Made by a program: the position numbers and the translations under genes
Part shown: positions 19,501-27,615 of the stretch, in pieces
How positions within the stretch are numbered: position 1 is the stretch's first letter
How the letters are laid out: each line of letters begins with the position of its first letter
The notes under the pieces: generated by a model
Database searches by the model: none
The model's input: only the letters and a program-made list of their open reading frames with translations
What the model was told of the DNA's origin: nothing
Assembly: GCF_947500655.1 (NCBI RefSeq)
Contig: NZ_CANMSK010000019.1
Location: 1 to 64,000 of the forward strand
Direction: 5' to 3'
From: an uncultured Psychrosphaera sp.
Lineage (GTDB): Bacteria; Pseudomonadota; Gammaproteobacteria; Enterobacterales; Alteromonadaceae
DNA: 64,000 nucleotides

Positions 19501-19678
19501 TGGTACTGGTGTTATGGGTGGCATGATGGCTGCGACATTCTTAGCGATATTCTTTGTTCCACTGTTCTTCTTCTGGTTAACTGAACGTAAAATGACAGAA
19601 AAACGTTCAAAAGCAGAACTTGCTGAAGACATTGCAGAGAATCACAAAAAAGAACATGTAAAAGTAGAAGAGGCTTAG
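16511..19678 (+). CDS. RND multidrug efflux pump, HAE1 (AcrB/MexB-like)
   Basis: A proton-driven inner-membrane exporter of 1055 residues, the normal size. It begins MFSKFFIDRPIFAFVISI, the typical HAE1 start. It has the QYPEISPPVVQVTAVYPGAS periplasmic entry segment, and TM4 carries GIVVDDAIVVLENVER with the two proton-relay aspartates. The second half repeats the fold (GLASKNAILIVEYA, RLRFRPIIMTSLAFILGV). An AAGGA sequence precedes the ATG. It pairs with the membrane-fusion protein immediately upstream and ends at a strong terminator. Substrates cannot be told from the sequence. Confidence 0.95.
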   Translation: MFSKFFIDRPIFAFVISIIIVLAGLAAMRSLPISQYPEISPPVVQVTAVYPGASADVLSETVAAPIENAITGVEDMMYMSSTSSSAGAVTISVTFEIGTDIDQATVNVSNRVKQVEARLPEQTVRQGVQVQKASSSFLQIHAFYSSDGSRSSLWTSNYVTLNILDKVKRIKGTTGITVFGAKDYAMRIWLRPDVMSQLKVTVPEVAAAVGSQNSQYAAGKIGATPTLSSPQELVYSVTAQGRLTDVSEFEDIIIRSNPDGSSLRLKDIARVELGAKDYNFKGTFNGHEAVLLGVFLAPGANAIEVAKNVTDLIDEAKESFPMGLEHTTSFDTTKFVEVSIKEVLKTLAEAMLLVFLVVYLFLQNWRATLIPILAVPVSLLGTFAGMYMLGYSINTLTLFGMVLSIGIVVDDAIVVLENVERIMHEEGLSAREASIKAMKEVSGPVVAIVLVLCSVFVPIAFLGGLTGELFRQFAITISIAVTLSGVVALTMTPALCVLILKQEHKQTAPFFLWFNRTFTAITGKYVGGVSFFIRRGLLALTLVVGMVAITGLMWKSTPGSLVPEEDQGFYISAIFLPDGSSLERTKAVVDEVSAAIKSNPANLNVVAFTGFDFIGGGFKTSAATMFVMQKDWSERDQDTTSLVGELFMKTAHIKEALVLAFNPPAIRGLGSTGGFEVYLQSKGNDSTAELKQGMQLLMGAARQSPILSGIQTLWRPNAPQINVDVDREQARAMGIEIGDAFTALAGNLGTYYVNDFNKFGRAWQVIMSAEAEFRDSPEDIGRIYVKSNSGDMVPITAFSDIEFSRGPESQDRYNNLPAVKLIGSAAPGYSSGQAIAELERIAKEVLPPNLAYEWTSAAFQEKQSSGTTGIALGLAVIMVFLILAALYERWSLPISVLLALPFGTFGALISVWIAGLTNDVYFQIGLVTLLGLASKNAILIVEYALMKYQEGWSASTAALEAARLRFRPIIMTSLAFILGVVPLVLSSGAGAGARHSVGTGVMGGMMAATFLAIFFVPLFFFWLTERKMTEKRSKAELAEDIAENHKKEHVKVEEA

Positions 19679-19713
19679 TTTAAAACTAACACCTTTCATA
19701 AATATTTTATCTA

Positions 19714-19739
19714 GGGAACCCAAGCGGTTCCCTTTTTTT
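19714..19739 (+). terminator. Terminator of the RND operon
   Basis: GGGAACC (19714-19720), a five-base loop and GGTTCCC (19726-19732) are followed by seven T, 35 bases after the pump stop. Confidence 0.88.
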
Positions 19740-19782
19740 ATATTGATTTTATTGGTATTTTAAAGTAGTAATGCTGACTACT

Positions 19783-19817
19783 GAGTGAAGAGTGAAGAGT
19801 GAAGAGTGAAGAGTGAA
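19783..19817. repeat. Five tandem copies of GAGTGAA
   Basis: Five exact 7-bp units in the non-coding gap between two converging genes. It resembles slippage-type satellite DNA. No gene or promoter is nearby for it to modulate. Confidence 0.9.
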
Positions 19818-19891
19818 AGAATATTAACTCTGGGTTTATGTGAAAACATTAATAGCCTTAAAACTTACAGCTTCAGACTGTTATTCTGCCG

Positions 19892-21700
19892 TTATTTATT
19901 TGGCAATTTATACGATTGAACATCTGTATAAGCTGCAATTTGTTTATCATGTGACAAAGTAATTGGACGTTCTTCTTTAAACCTGACCGTCGACTTATTC
20001 TCTTCCATTGTGGTGTTAGATTTTGTTATTTTTACAATATCGTCTAATACTTTTAAGTCTAGTGCTTCTGAGTTTTCTTTATAACTTAAGTCCGTATAAA
20101 GCATACCGCTTGATTCACTTCGTTGTTTAATATCTTCAATAGACTCCTTACTAATCGCCTTATAATCAGATAACTTTCCTGACTGATCTAAAGTAGCGCT
20201 AAGGGTCTGTTGCCATTGATAGTCTCTGGAATGTACTTTGGCATCTAAACTGTTTGGAATTTGTGTTGTTATTGTGCTGTCTACGTTTAATTGTTTTGAT
20301 TGATTAACTTTTGTAGTTTGGCTTAATGACTCAACATTTGTAGTTTGTGACATATCCAGTTTAGTATCATAAGATTTTTGTCCTGATTTAGAGGAAACGG
20401 ATAAGCTAAACTCAAAGTCCATTAACCTGCTTATTTTCATTAAGTTCACTGATGGTAGCGACATTTCTAAACCTAACAGCTCATCATTAACAAGCTCTAC
20501 AGCGGCTTGAGTTTCCTTTTGTTTCTCGCTTTCAGGACTTTTTAAATCTTCTGTATTGGTGAATAGCGCAGAATAACTATCTAATAAATATTGATTTAAT
20601 CCACTATTACCAGCAAAAGAGCCGTTAGTGTCGTCTAATACATTCTTTAATTGCTCAATGTTTTTAGCTAGTTGGCCATTGTCTTGTTGCTGATTTAATC
20701 CCGTAGTTAAGGAAAAATCATAACTCAGACTTTTACTATTGTGGCTCAAACTCGTAGTTAACGTTTGTGTTTTATTCGCATTATCTATTTGATAGTTGTA
20801 AGAGGCCTGATTATTATTTTCCTGCATCGTAATCTCGAACCCAGTTAATATACTGTTATCAAAACTATCGCTTAGATCTAACCTATCTAAAGAAAAGCCT
20901 CCATTCTTTGATTGCATTGTATTGAAGTTATCTTCAATAAATTCAGATACCTTTCCATATAAGGCCTCAAGCGCTTTTTGCTCTTCCTCGGAAATATCAC
21001 CATCTACCGTTATGGAGAAATTATCTTGAGGAAGAATGTCTTCTATATCAAAAGGGTTAAACTCCGGCTGTTTATATTTTATAAATACCGTATCCCCTTC
21101 TTGGGTCTTTAATTCAAAAGTGAAATAGTTAGTCTCATCTTTGTAAGCTAGAGCTAACTTCTCTAATTTACTGACTTCACCTTCAATATAATATTCACTC
21201 TGAGTTAAGTAATCTTTCGCTTCTGTATCTAACTGTCCCAAATTAGACAAGATATCGGTTACTTGAGTATGGGCGTCTTTTGAGTGTGAAATGAGAGAAC
21301 TTGATAATTCAGCAATTCGTTCTTGGTACTGGAATTTAGTAAGAAAGTTAAAGTTACCTTCCGAGATGCTAAATCCCCCTTTAGAATACTCCAAATACTG
21401 TTCTTGTATTGTTTCTACTGAAAGCCTTGAATTAGAGTAAATGTTGGAGACGGGGCCGTTTGAAACTGAATTATTAGAGAAGTTGATTGACTCACCAGAA
21501 CTTAATAAGGCTTTAGACAATAATTGTTCAACTTTAGGTTGGGAAAGTTGCAATGTATCTACTGCGACCTTAGATTCTTGACTGACTTTTGAGCTTGTCT
21601 CAGCGCTAGCACTTACACTAGCATCATTTACTGAGCTTGATTGATTGGAGTTGTTACTGACTACCTTAGCCGTAACTGATTGTTCAATTGAGTTAACCAC
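19892..21700 (-). CDS. Uncharacterised Ser/Gln/Asn-rich 602-residue protein
   Basis: I do not recognise this protein with certainty. The start is a GTG preceded by a good AAGGAC site. There is no signal peptide and no membrane segment. Residues 1-70 are low-complexity and rich in Ser, Val and Asn, with a VDTLQLSQP motif. A middle region holds the acidic segment ITVDGDISEEEQKALEALYG (near residue 240), which resembles EF-hand-like acidic segments in some uncharacterised Alteromonadales proteins. The rest is polar and rich in Lys-Ser-Leu-Ser repeats of beta character. It has no cysteine-rich or catalytic signature. It stands alone between converging and same-strand genes. A surface or flagellum-associated structural role is possible but unproven. 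Confidence 0.7.
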   Translation of the reverse strand: MVNSIEQSVTAKVVSNNSNQSSSVNDASVSASAETSSKVSQESKVAVDTLQLSQPKVEQLLSKALLSSGESINFSNNSVSNGPVSNIYSNSRLSVETIQEQYLEYSKGGFSISEGNFNFLTKFQYQERIAELSSSLISHSKDAHTQVTDILSNLGQLDTEAKDYLTQSEYYIEGEVSKLEKLALAYKDETNYFTFELKTQEGDTVFIKYKQPEFNPFDIEDILPQDNFSITVDGDISEEEQKALEALYGKVSEFIEDNFNTMQSKNGGFSLDRLDLSDSFDNSILTGFEITMQENNNQASYNYQIDNANKTQTLTTSLSHNSKSLSYDFSLTTGLNQQQDNGQLAKNIEQLKNVLDDTNGSFAGNSGLNQYLLDSYSALFTNTEDLKSPESEKQKETQAAVELVNDELLGLEMSLPSVNLMKISRLMDFEFSLSVSSKSGQKSYDTKLDMSQTTNVESLSQTTKVNQSKQLNVDSTITTQIPNSLDAKVHSRDYQWQQTLSATLDQSGKLSDYKAISKESIEDIKQRSESSGMLYTDLSYKENSEALDLKVLDDIVKITKSNTTMEENKSTVRFKEERPITLSHDKQIAAYTDVQSYKLPNK

Positions 21701-21882
21701 TTGCAGTCCTTTGAAAGTCAGTTGTAACTTTCTATCGGCAGCAAAGTAAATAGCTTTAGTTTGGGCTATTTACTTTTAGTTTCAATTTTTAAGCAGTGCG
21801 TAAAGTAATATGAAAGGATAACTAGCTAAGCTTAAACTTAGCTGCCTATGCATATTAAGATCTTATTGTTATAGCAAAGTTA

Positions 21883-22608
21883 TTAATTCTGGATTTTATA
21901 AACCACATTTATACTTTTAGACACTTCAATATATTGAGGTATAAAGGCATTGGAATTCTCAGCTTCAGAACGCATCGCTTTTGCAAGATAACCTGAACGG
22001 TCCGTGCTTAAACCAAACGTGGCAAAAAAAGAGGCATAAGAGCCTGAGTCATTAAAGGCAAATACAGATCCTAAACGTACACCTAGGCCTGACGCCATAT
22101 GTTTGGCTTTTTGTTTTGCTTTTGCCGCCGCTTCTTTTATTAATTCAACTTCTACCAAGTCTCTTTTTGAAAAGTCGAACTGACTTGTTATATTTTCAAC
22201 ATAGTTAGTAGCTAATAAGGCATTAGTTAATTCTGAGTATTTTTTTAAGTTATGTAACGTCACTTCAAATCGTTGGATAAAGTCATAACCTAAAATGCCT
22301 AATTCGTTATAGCTTTTATCTCTGGCTCTTTTTACTCGTTTATTCAGTTCGAATGAAATGATGTCTTTCTCTTGTACATCATTTGCTTTGAGTAGCTTTA
22401 CAACTTCTTTTGCTGTCTTGTCTAAGGTGAGTTTTGCATTAGCGGCTTCTTTGTCAAAGGTGATAATGTAAAAACTTAATTTTGCATTGTCAGGTTCAAC
22501 TTTACGAACACTCTCCCCAGTCACAGTAACAAATGGAAAGTCTGGAATTGATGATGCAAAAGTGGAAACTGAAAAAACACTGAGTACTAGTAGCCAAATA
22601 TATTTCAT
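21883..22608 (-). CDS. SIMPL (DUF541) domain exported protein
   Basis: A 241-residue protein with a cleavable signal peptide (MKYIWLLVLSVFSVSTFAS) followed by a SIMPL/DUF541 domain. The domain begins at FVTVTGESVRKVEPDNAKL, and the family's typical GYDFIQRFEVTL and VELIKEAAAKAKQKAKHMA segments follow. Members are periplasmic or outer-membrane proteins, some linked to oxidative-stress protection, but the molecular role is unknown. It is a single gene with no obvious partner, and the next upstream gene is a decayed transposase. Confidence 0.85.
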   Translation of the reverse strand: MKYIWLLVLSVFSVSTFASSIPDFPFVTVTGESVRKVEPDNAKLSFYIITFDKEAANAKLTLDKTAKEVVKLLKANDVQEKDIISFELNKRVKRARDKSYNELGILGYDFIQRFEVTLHNLKKYSELTNALLATNYVENITSQFDFSKRDLVEVELIKEAAAKAKQKAKHMASGLGVRLGSVFAFNDSGSYASFFATFGLSTDRSGYLAKAMRSEAENSNAFIPQYIEVSKSINVVYKIQN

Positions 22609-22686
22609 TAAAACGTTCCTTAAATTATGAAGTTAAAACAGTTACTTTAAAAACAGAATATTCCGTCCTAAAATACGTTGACGGTT

Positions 22687-23045
22687 TTAATATAAGGCCA
22701 GTAGCTTCTGCTTCTGGTCTTTTTTATGCATTTGGTTTGGTGTTTTCATTCCCAAACTTAAATGCGGTCTCATTTCATCACTCAACTCATAACCCATAAT
22801 CTTTCGACTATAACATCTGTGATTAATGAGAGGTAATGTACGCCTTGCTCTGTTTTAACATAAGTTATCTCACTGACAAATACCTTTTAGGTGTTAAAGG
22901 TTTTAATTCTTTTAATAGATTTGGATGCTTTCTTACTGTTTGTTGTTTTTATATAACTTTTTTTGGTTCTACTAATAACCCTTGTTTGCTCAGGTAAGTA
23001 ATAAACCATATCTGCCGATCTTTATATCTAACTTTATAAACTCAG
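22687..23045 (-). pseudogene. Decayed IS3-family transposase (OrfB) fragment
   Basis: Translating the minus strand in shifting frames gives recognisable pieces of an IS3-type DDE transposase in the correct order. These are GLLVEPKKSYIKTTNSK, then a lysine-rich link, then SEITYVKTEQGVHYLSLITDV, then SRKIMGYELSDEM. Then, with the middle of the catalytic domain missing, comes RPHLSLGMKTPNQMHKK up to a stop at 22687. Several frame breaks, an in-frame stop and the internal deletion show that it is dead. No terminal inverted repeats or target duplication were found. It lies in the gap between the SIMPL gene and the phosphodiesterase gene. Confidence 0.82.
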
Positions 23046-23154
23046 GTATAAATGTTTCACTTTTATAAATAGAAAAAGAAATGACCATGAGATTGATATT
23101 TAATAGCACGTCCTACTAACTCCTAGAATTAGCGCCTAAAGCCTCCAATTAGAC

Positions 23155-24258
23155 TTAATTAAAATTCCAACTGTCGCCTTGCTCAGGAATGATAAAGTTA
23201 ACTTGCATATCATTACCTGAAGTTAATTCTTTTAGAATGGTTTTCTCTATCGAATCACCTATGGGTTTAGCCGATACCAGAGAATATTTAATATGGCTGA
23301 TAATAACCGGCAAGCCCGCAAGTGACCCTTTTCCACCAGCTAACGCTTCCAGTTTATGTAATTCTTGTAAAAGATATTTTGGTGTTAAATGCCCAAACAA
23401 CAAATGATCCGGTCTGTTATTTATATATGAAGTTTCAATCACAATAGCTTTTAACCCGCCCGACTTTACTAGCTCAGCACTTGCTTGCCATACGGTTAAT
23501 AACTTGTTTGATTTGGTAATGCTATCAGCTGCTGTGTCACCAAAACATAACACTGCGTCTGTATTTTTAGTCTCCGTAGAGGTTGTATTCTCAATTAAAA
23601 AAGCAGTCGAGTCTTGTGTATGACTTAATGGAAATGCAGTAACCGACATGCTTGTTCCTGTCAGTGATTGTTTTACGTTTGGTGCTTTTGTCACGGCAGT
23701 TGCTTTAAGAAAAGGAGCTAACTCAACATAATTATATTTATTAAGGGTTGGTGGCGTACCACTATCTGCAAAGTTGACCCAAGATTGCCAATTAAAATGA
23801 GTGTCTTGCATTGCTTTTATGGTGGACGCTAAACCGTAAATTGGTTTAGCGCTATCATCTGGTGATGCGATGATCATCCCCAAAACATGATCCAAATGCG
23901 CATGACTAATAAGATAGCCTTTAATATGCTGTTTTAAAATGTAACCTATTTTTGTATCTGTTGAATCTTTTGGCACGTTAATATGTTTAAACGCACCTCT
24001 TTCATTAGCGACTCTTAATCCATTTACAATGGAACCAGCATCACAAGCAATGGCGTTATTATCTCCGATAGGAGCAATCAAAAAAGAAGTTAAATTACCG
24101 TCTTGAATACCGCCTTTAGCGCCCAACACCGTAATATTAAAACCTGATTTTGATTCAGAGTTTGATTCATAGCTTGGCAACTGACTAGCATTTAATTGAA
24201 AGCTTAAAGCGCTAAATAAAGAAAGTGTTACAAAGGCTATGATGAGTGTTTTGTTCAT
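23155..24258 (-). CDS. cpdP: Class II 3',5'-cyclic-nucleotide phosphodiesterase, exported
   Basis: A 367-residue zinc hydrolase of the metallo-beta-lactamase superfamily that cleaves cyclic nucleotides. It has a signal peptide (residues 1-25) like the periplasmic CpdP of Vibrio fischeri, so it probably degrades extracellular cAMP for use as a nutrient. The class II signature is SHAHLDHVLGM with His119, His121, Asp123 and His124. GGIQDGNLTSFLIAP and CDAGSIVNGL upstream, and FGHLTPKYLLQEL downstream, are also typical. It has no operon partner. The gene symbol rests on family and signal peptide only. Confidence 0.87.
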   Translation of the reverse strand: MNKTLIIAFVTLSLFSALSFQLNASQLPSYESNSESKSGFNITVLGAKGGIQDGNLTSFLIAPIGDNNAIACDAGSIVNGLRVANERGAFKHINVPKDSTDTKIGYILKQHIKGYLISHAHLDHVLGMIIASPDDSAKPIYGLASTIKAMQDTHFNWQSWVNFADSGTPPTLNKYNYVELAPFLKATAVTKAPNVKQSLTGTSMSVTAFPLSHTQDSTAFLIENTTSTETKNTDAVLCFGDTAADSITKSNKLLTVWQASAELVKSGGLKAIVIETSYINNRPDHLLFGHLTPKYLLQELHKLEALAGGKGSLAGLPVIISHIKYSLVSAKPIGDSIEKTILKELTSGNDMQVNFIIPEQGDSWNFN

Positions 24259-24337
24259 TGTTTTAGCTCTCTAAGTAAAAAGATAATGGATGACAAACTT
24301 ATGCTCATCGGTTCAAATAATAAGCCGCTATATCTAG

Positions 24338-25147
24338 CTAAACATCCGCTATTTTACCATCTATGATCCGCACAATATCGTCGCAATTAGCGGCAACGCT
24401 GTTGTCATGGGTCGATATTAAAAATGTTGTATTATCCGTTTGGTTAATATCACGCAGTAAGTTCATTACTTGTTTTGCCGAGTCTTGATCTAAATTGCCT
24501 GTTGGTTCATCGGCAAACACGAGTTTGGGATTATTTATTAGTGAACGTGCAATAGCGACACGTTGTTTTTGCCCACCAGATAACTGACTAGCCAAGAAAT
24601 TGCTTCGGTCGCTCAACCCGACTTTATCGAGCAATAACAAAGCCCGCTTTTTAATGTCAGCGGTTAACCGCCCTCTAGTCGCTGCAGCAGGAAACGCGAC
24701 ATTCTCTAACGCGGTAAAATCGGGTAATAAATTATGATATTGGAAAACAAAACCAAGATGTCGATTACGGTAATTAGACAACTCTGCATCTGACAAGTTA
24801 GTTAATGAATGATCTAACAACATTAACTCACCCGATGTTGGCCGCATTAACAAACCAAGAATATTAAGTAAGGTTGACTTTCCTGAGCCAGAAGCGCCCT
24901 GCAATGCAATCATTTTTCCTTGTGGAATAGTTAAATTAATCCCTTTAAGAACAAAGGTTTCTTGTTCGCCATTTCGGAAAGTTTTTATAATGTTGTTTGC
25001 TAACAGCAATGTGCTATTTGTTTTACTCTTTGCTACCTTGCTCACAGTATTGTTGCTCACAGTATTGTTGCTCACAGTATTGTTGCTCACAGTATTGTTG
25101 CTCACTGTATCACTGCTTATGTTATTGCTGCTCGTGTTATAGATCAT
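24338..25147 (-). CDS. ABC exporter ATPase with repeat-encoded N-terminal extension
   Basis: The 269-residue ATP-binding subunit of a MacB/LolD-type export system. Walker A is GASGSGKST, the signature is LSGGQKQRVAIAR, Walker B is LVFADEPTGNLD and the switch histidine is in ISTHD. The ATPase domain begins only near residue 47. Before it comes an unusual tail in which SNNTV recurs, encoded by 15-bp tandem repeats. The ATG overlaps the permease stop codon (ATGA), which supports translational coupling and the long start. It is the third gene of an adaptor-permease-ATPase operon. Confidence 0.92.
   Translation of the reverse strand: MIYNTSSNNISSDTVSNNTVSNNTVSNNTVSNNTVSKVAKSKTNSTLLLANNIIKTFRNGEQETFVLKGINLTIPQGKMIALQGASGSGKSTLLNILGLLMRPTSGELMLLDHSLTNLSDAELSNYRNRHLGFVFQYHNLLPDFTALENVAFPAAATRGRLTADIKKRALLLLDKVGLSDRSNFLASQLSGGQKQRVAIARSLINNPKLVFADEPTGNLDQDSAKQVMNLLRDINQTDNTTFLISTHDNSVAANCDDIVRIIDGKIADV
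25041..25130. repeat. 15-bp tandem repeat inside the ABC ATPase gene
   Basis: Four exact copies of CTCACAGTATTGTTG (25041-25100) are followed by two diverged copies (25101-25130). On the coding strand they give repeated Ser-Asn-Asn-Thr-Val. Because 15 is a multiple of three, a change in copy number changes protein length without breaking the frame. Confidence 0.95.
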
Positions 25148-26346
25148 TGTTGAATGGCCTCAACTGGATCAACCGCAGACGCCGCTCTTGCAGGTAATAC
25201 TGCGGCTAAAGCAGCACCTACAATAGTTAAGATTATCACTAACATATAACCGCCTTCACTTGGTGCTATCGGCAGCATTGAACTTCCGTCTGCTTTGGTG
25301 ATAGAGGCTAATTTAACACATAATTGATAACCTGCCGCTGCACCTAAAAAAGCACCTAAAGCCCCAATAAAAATACCTTGGAAAATAAATACAGTGGCGA
25401 CAAATTGTCGTGATATTCCAGTTGCGCGCATTATGCCAATTTCAGCACGGCGACGATATGTGGATAATAAAAGAGCACTAGATATTGAGATAATAATGGC
25501 CAGTAATGTAAAACCTTGAATAAAGTTACCTGTGCGTCCTTGAGCGTCAGTGGCGTTTTGCAGACTCTTATTTTTTTCTTGCCAAGGTGTGGATTTTAAC
25601 TGTGTTGAGTTTTGTAACACTTTTGCAATGGCTGGAGCATCCGCTGGGTCGTCTAGTTTTAAGCCCAATGAGGTTATGCCATCAGGCAAGTCAAATAACG
25701 GCCTTGCAACATTAATTGATAAAAAACCAACTCGTTGATCTAAACTAGACAAACCTACTCTAAAAATACCAGTAATAGACAACAAACGTTCAGCGCCCCG
25801 TTCCGACTTTAATAATACAGGTGTGCCAACAAACAAACCTAATTCATCGGCTAAGTCAGCACCAATAATTAAGCCTCCCGTTGTTAACTCAGCCGTGCCC
25901 TTTATGATGTAACTACTAATATTAGTAATAGCGTCAACCTTGCTAGGCTCTACGCCTTGAATTGCTATTGGTTGAGTTGCTTCGCCGCGAACTAAAAAGG
26001 CATTACCATCAACTATTGGACTGATCACACTTACTCCCGGTGTTGATCCCGCAATTTCTATAACTTGTTGCCAGTTACGTATTTGTTTGCGTTGTAAGGT
26101 AGAGACAGGCTGCGCGACAAAACGATTATCGTTCGTTAATACTCGGGCGATTTTATTTGCAGGTTCTAATTCTATGTGAGCAATTTTACTGGTGGTTTCT
26201 TGTGTTAAAAAAATACTCAAACCATTAATTAACGCGGTAATAAAAACAAATACCACAACACTAAGTGACACGCCAAGTACCAGCAATAATGTTTGCAAAC
26301 TGTTTGCGGTGATATAACGCCACGCAACTAACAGTGAAAACGGCAT
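25144..26346 (-). CDS. ABC exporter permease, FtsX/MacB-type
   Basis: A 400-residue inner-membrane subunit with one N-terminal transmembrane helix, a large periplasmic domain (about residues 45-265) and three C-terminal helices, the layout of FtsX-like permeases. The C-terminal segment STYRRRAEIGIMRATGISRQ contains the coupling-helix motif that contacts the ATPase. LPARAASAVDPVEAIQQ at the very end is the usual ending of MacB/LolC-type permeases. Its start overlaps the adaptor stop by one base, and its stop overlaps the ATPase start. The exported substrate is unknown. Confidence 0.92.
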   Translation of the reverse strand: MPFSLLVAWRYITANSLQTLLLVLGVSLSVVVFVFITALINGLSIFLTQETTSKIAHIELEPANKIARVLTNDNRFVAQPVSTLQRKQIRNWQQVIEIAGSTPGVSVISPIVDGNAFLVRGEATQPIAIQGVEPSKVDAITNISSYIIKGTAELTTGGLIIGADLADELGLFVGTPVLLKSERGAERLLSITGIFRVGLSSLDQRVGFLSINVARPLFDLPDGITSLGLKLDDPADAPAIAKVLQNSTQLKSTPWQEKNKSLQNATDAQGRTGNFIQGFTLLAIIISISSALLLSTYRRRAEIGIMRATGISRQFVATVFIFQGIFIGALGAFLGAAAGYQLCVKLASITKADGSSMLPIAPSEGGYMLVIILTIVGAALAAVLPARAASAVDPVEAIQQ

Positions 26347-27449
26347 TAGTGAGCCTCTTTAATAACTTTCATTTCAGCTGTATTTGCTTTCACTCGCTGC
26401 CCTTCAGCTAAAGCTTTAGCAGCCACTGTTGCATCAAGGGCAACTAAGGTTTTTGGTGTCAGTCCTGTTTTTAATACGACCGAGCTTCCAGGCCAGTCAA
26501 TAAAAGTAACCGGGTTAGATTTAATACTTTGTTCAACAACACTATAAACAAGCCAAGTATCACCTTCTTTTCTAAGTGCACTTCTTGGCACACTTAACGC
26601 GTTATCAAAGGATTGCACTGAAATATTTACATCAATTGAACGTCCCGGCACAAAGTCAGGATTGGTTTTATCTAACATTATGCGTGTGAGTCTTGAGCCA
26701 TTTAAAGGATTTACTCTTGGCGATATTTCAGAGATAAAGCCTTTAACAGCGCTTTGTTTACCAGTTGGAGCCAGTAAAGCTTTCATTTGTAATGAGAGTT
26801 CAGAGGCATAAACCTCATCAATTTCAGCTTCAATTTCAACAGGCCCTACAGAGCCGATTTCGAAAAGAGTATCACTGAGACTAACCACTTGCCCTTGATC
26901 TATCGGGCGTGACAGAACAATACCGTCAAGAGGACTTTTAATTAGGTAGTCGTTAACGCGAATAACGGCCTGATTTCTGGCTTCTTTTGCACCAATTAAT
27001 TTTGATTTAGCTGTAGCAAGATTTGCGCGAGATTGATCCAGTAATAAATTAGCAACTAAGCCTTGTTTTGATAATTCAGAAATACGGTCAAAGTCTTGTT
27101 GAGCAAATTCAAGTTGCGCCTCAAGTGTGTGTAAATTGGCTTCAGCCTCGGCGAGTGCCGCTTGTTGAGATGCAGAACGCAGTTCAGCTATTGTGTCTCC
27201 GTATTTTACTTTGTCACCTTCATCCGCTAACAAGGTAATAATTTTACCGGGAAATTCGACTCTAACATTCACTACATTTTTGGTACGAACGCGTCCGACT
27301 ACCGCCAAAACTAATTCAGCCTCGCCCGTACTTACCTGTAAAACATCAATATTTAATGGCGCGCTACTTTGTTTGTATACATAGTTAGCAATAAATACTA
27401 AAACTAATAAAAAACACATGATCAAAAATGGTTTTTGATATTTACCCAT
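26346..27449 (-). CDS. ABC exporter membrane-fusion (HlyD/MacA-like) protein
   Basis: A 367-residue periplasmic adaptor anchored by one N-terminal helix (residues about 7-24). The lipoyl-like halves VEFPGKIITLLADEGDKVKYGDTIAEL and SPLDGIVLSRPIDQGQVV flank a coiled-coil hairpin rich in Ala, Glu and Gln (residues about 90-150). It is the first gene of the three-gene export operon, and all three genes overlap or abut. The set resembles the DevBCA and MacAB families, which export lipids, peptides or antibiotics. No TolC-like gene is adjacent. Confidence 0.9.
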   Translation of the reverse strand: MGKYQKPFLIMCFLLVLVFIANYVYKQSSAPLNIDVLQVSTGEAELVLAVVGRVRTKNVVNVRVEFPGKIITLLADEGDKVKYGDTIAELRSASQQAALAEAEANLHTLEAQLEFAQQDFDRISELSKQGLVANLLLDQSRANLATAKSKLIGAKEARNQAVIRVNDYLIKSPLDGIVLSRPIDQGQVVSLSDTLFEIGSVGPVEIEAEIDEVYASELSLQMKALLAPTGKQSAVKGFISEISPRVNPLNGSRLTRIMLDKTNPDFVPGRSIDVNISVQSFDNALSVPRSALRKEGDTWLVYSVVEQSIKSNPVTFIDWPGSSVVLKTGLTPKTLVALDATVAAKALAEGQRVKANTAEMKVIKEAH

Positions 27450-27559
27450 GGCTAAAGTAACTTCCTGCTTATCTTAATTTGTTGTAGTTATAGTAATATA
27501 AATTAAAACAAACTTACTATCTAAATAATAGGTTCAATGTGAGTCCTAAGATCTAGATC

Positions 27560-27588
27560 AAAAAAAGACGCAAAATAGCGCCTTTTTT
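27560..27588 (-). terminator. Terminator after the MDR reductase gene
   Basis: On the minus strand AGGCGC and GCGTCT pair (one G-U pair) around a six-base loop, followed by seven T. It lies 28 bases beyond the stop at 27616. Confidence 0.72.
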
Positions 27589-27615
27589 ATATTTCATTTT
27601 CATATAACGTTTACG

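Noticed and set aside
24997..25197. A small Cys-rich plus-strand frame (repeated CSQYC)
   Set aside because: It looks like a metal-binding peptide but is only the 15-bp repeat of the ABC ATPase gene read on the other strand.
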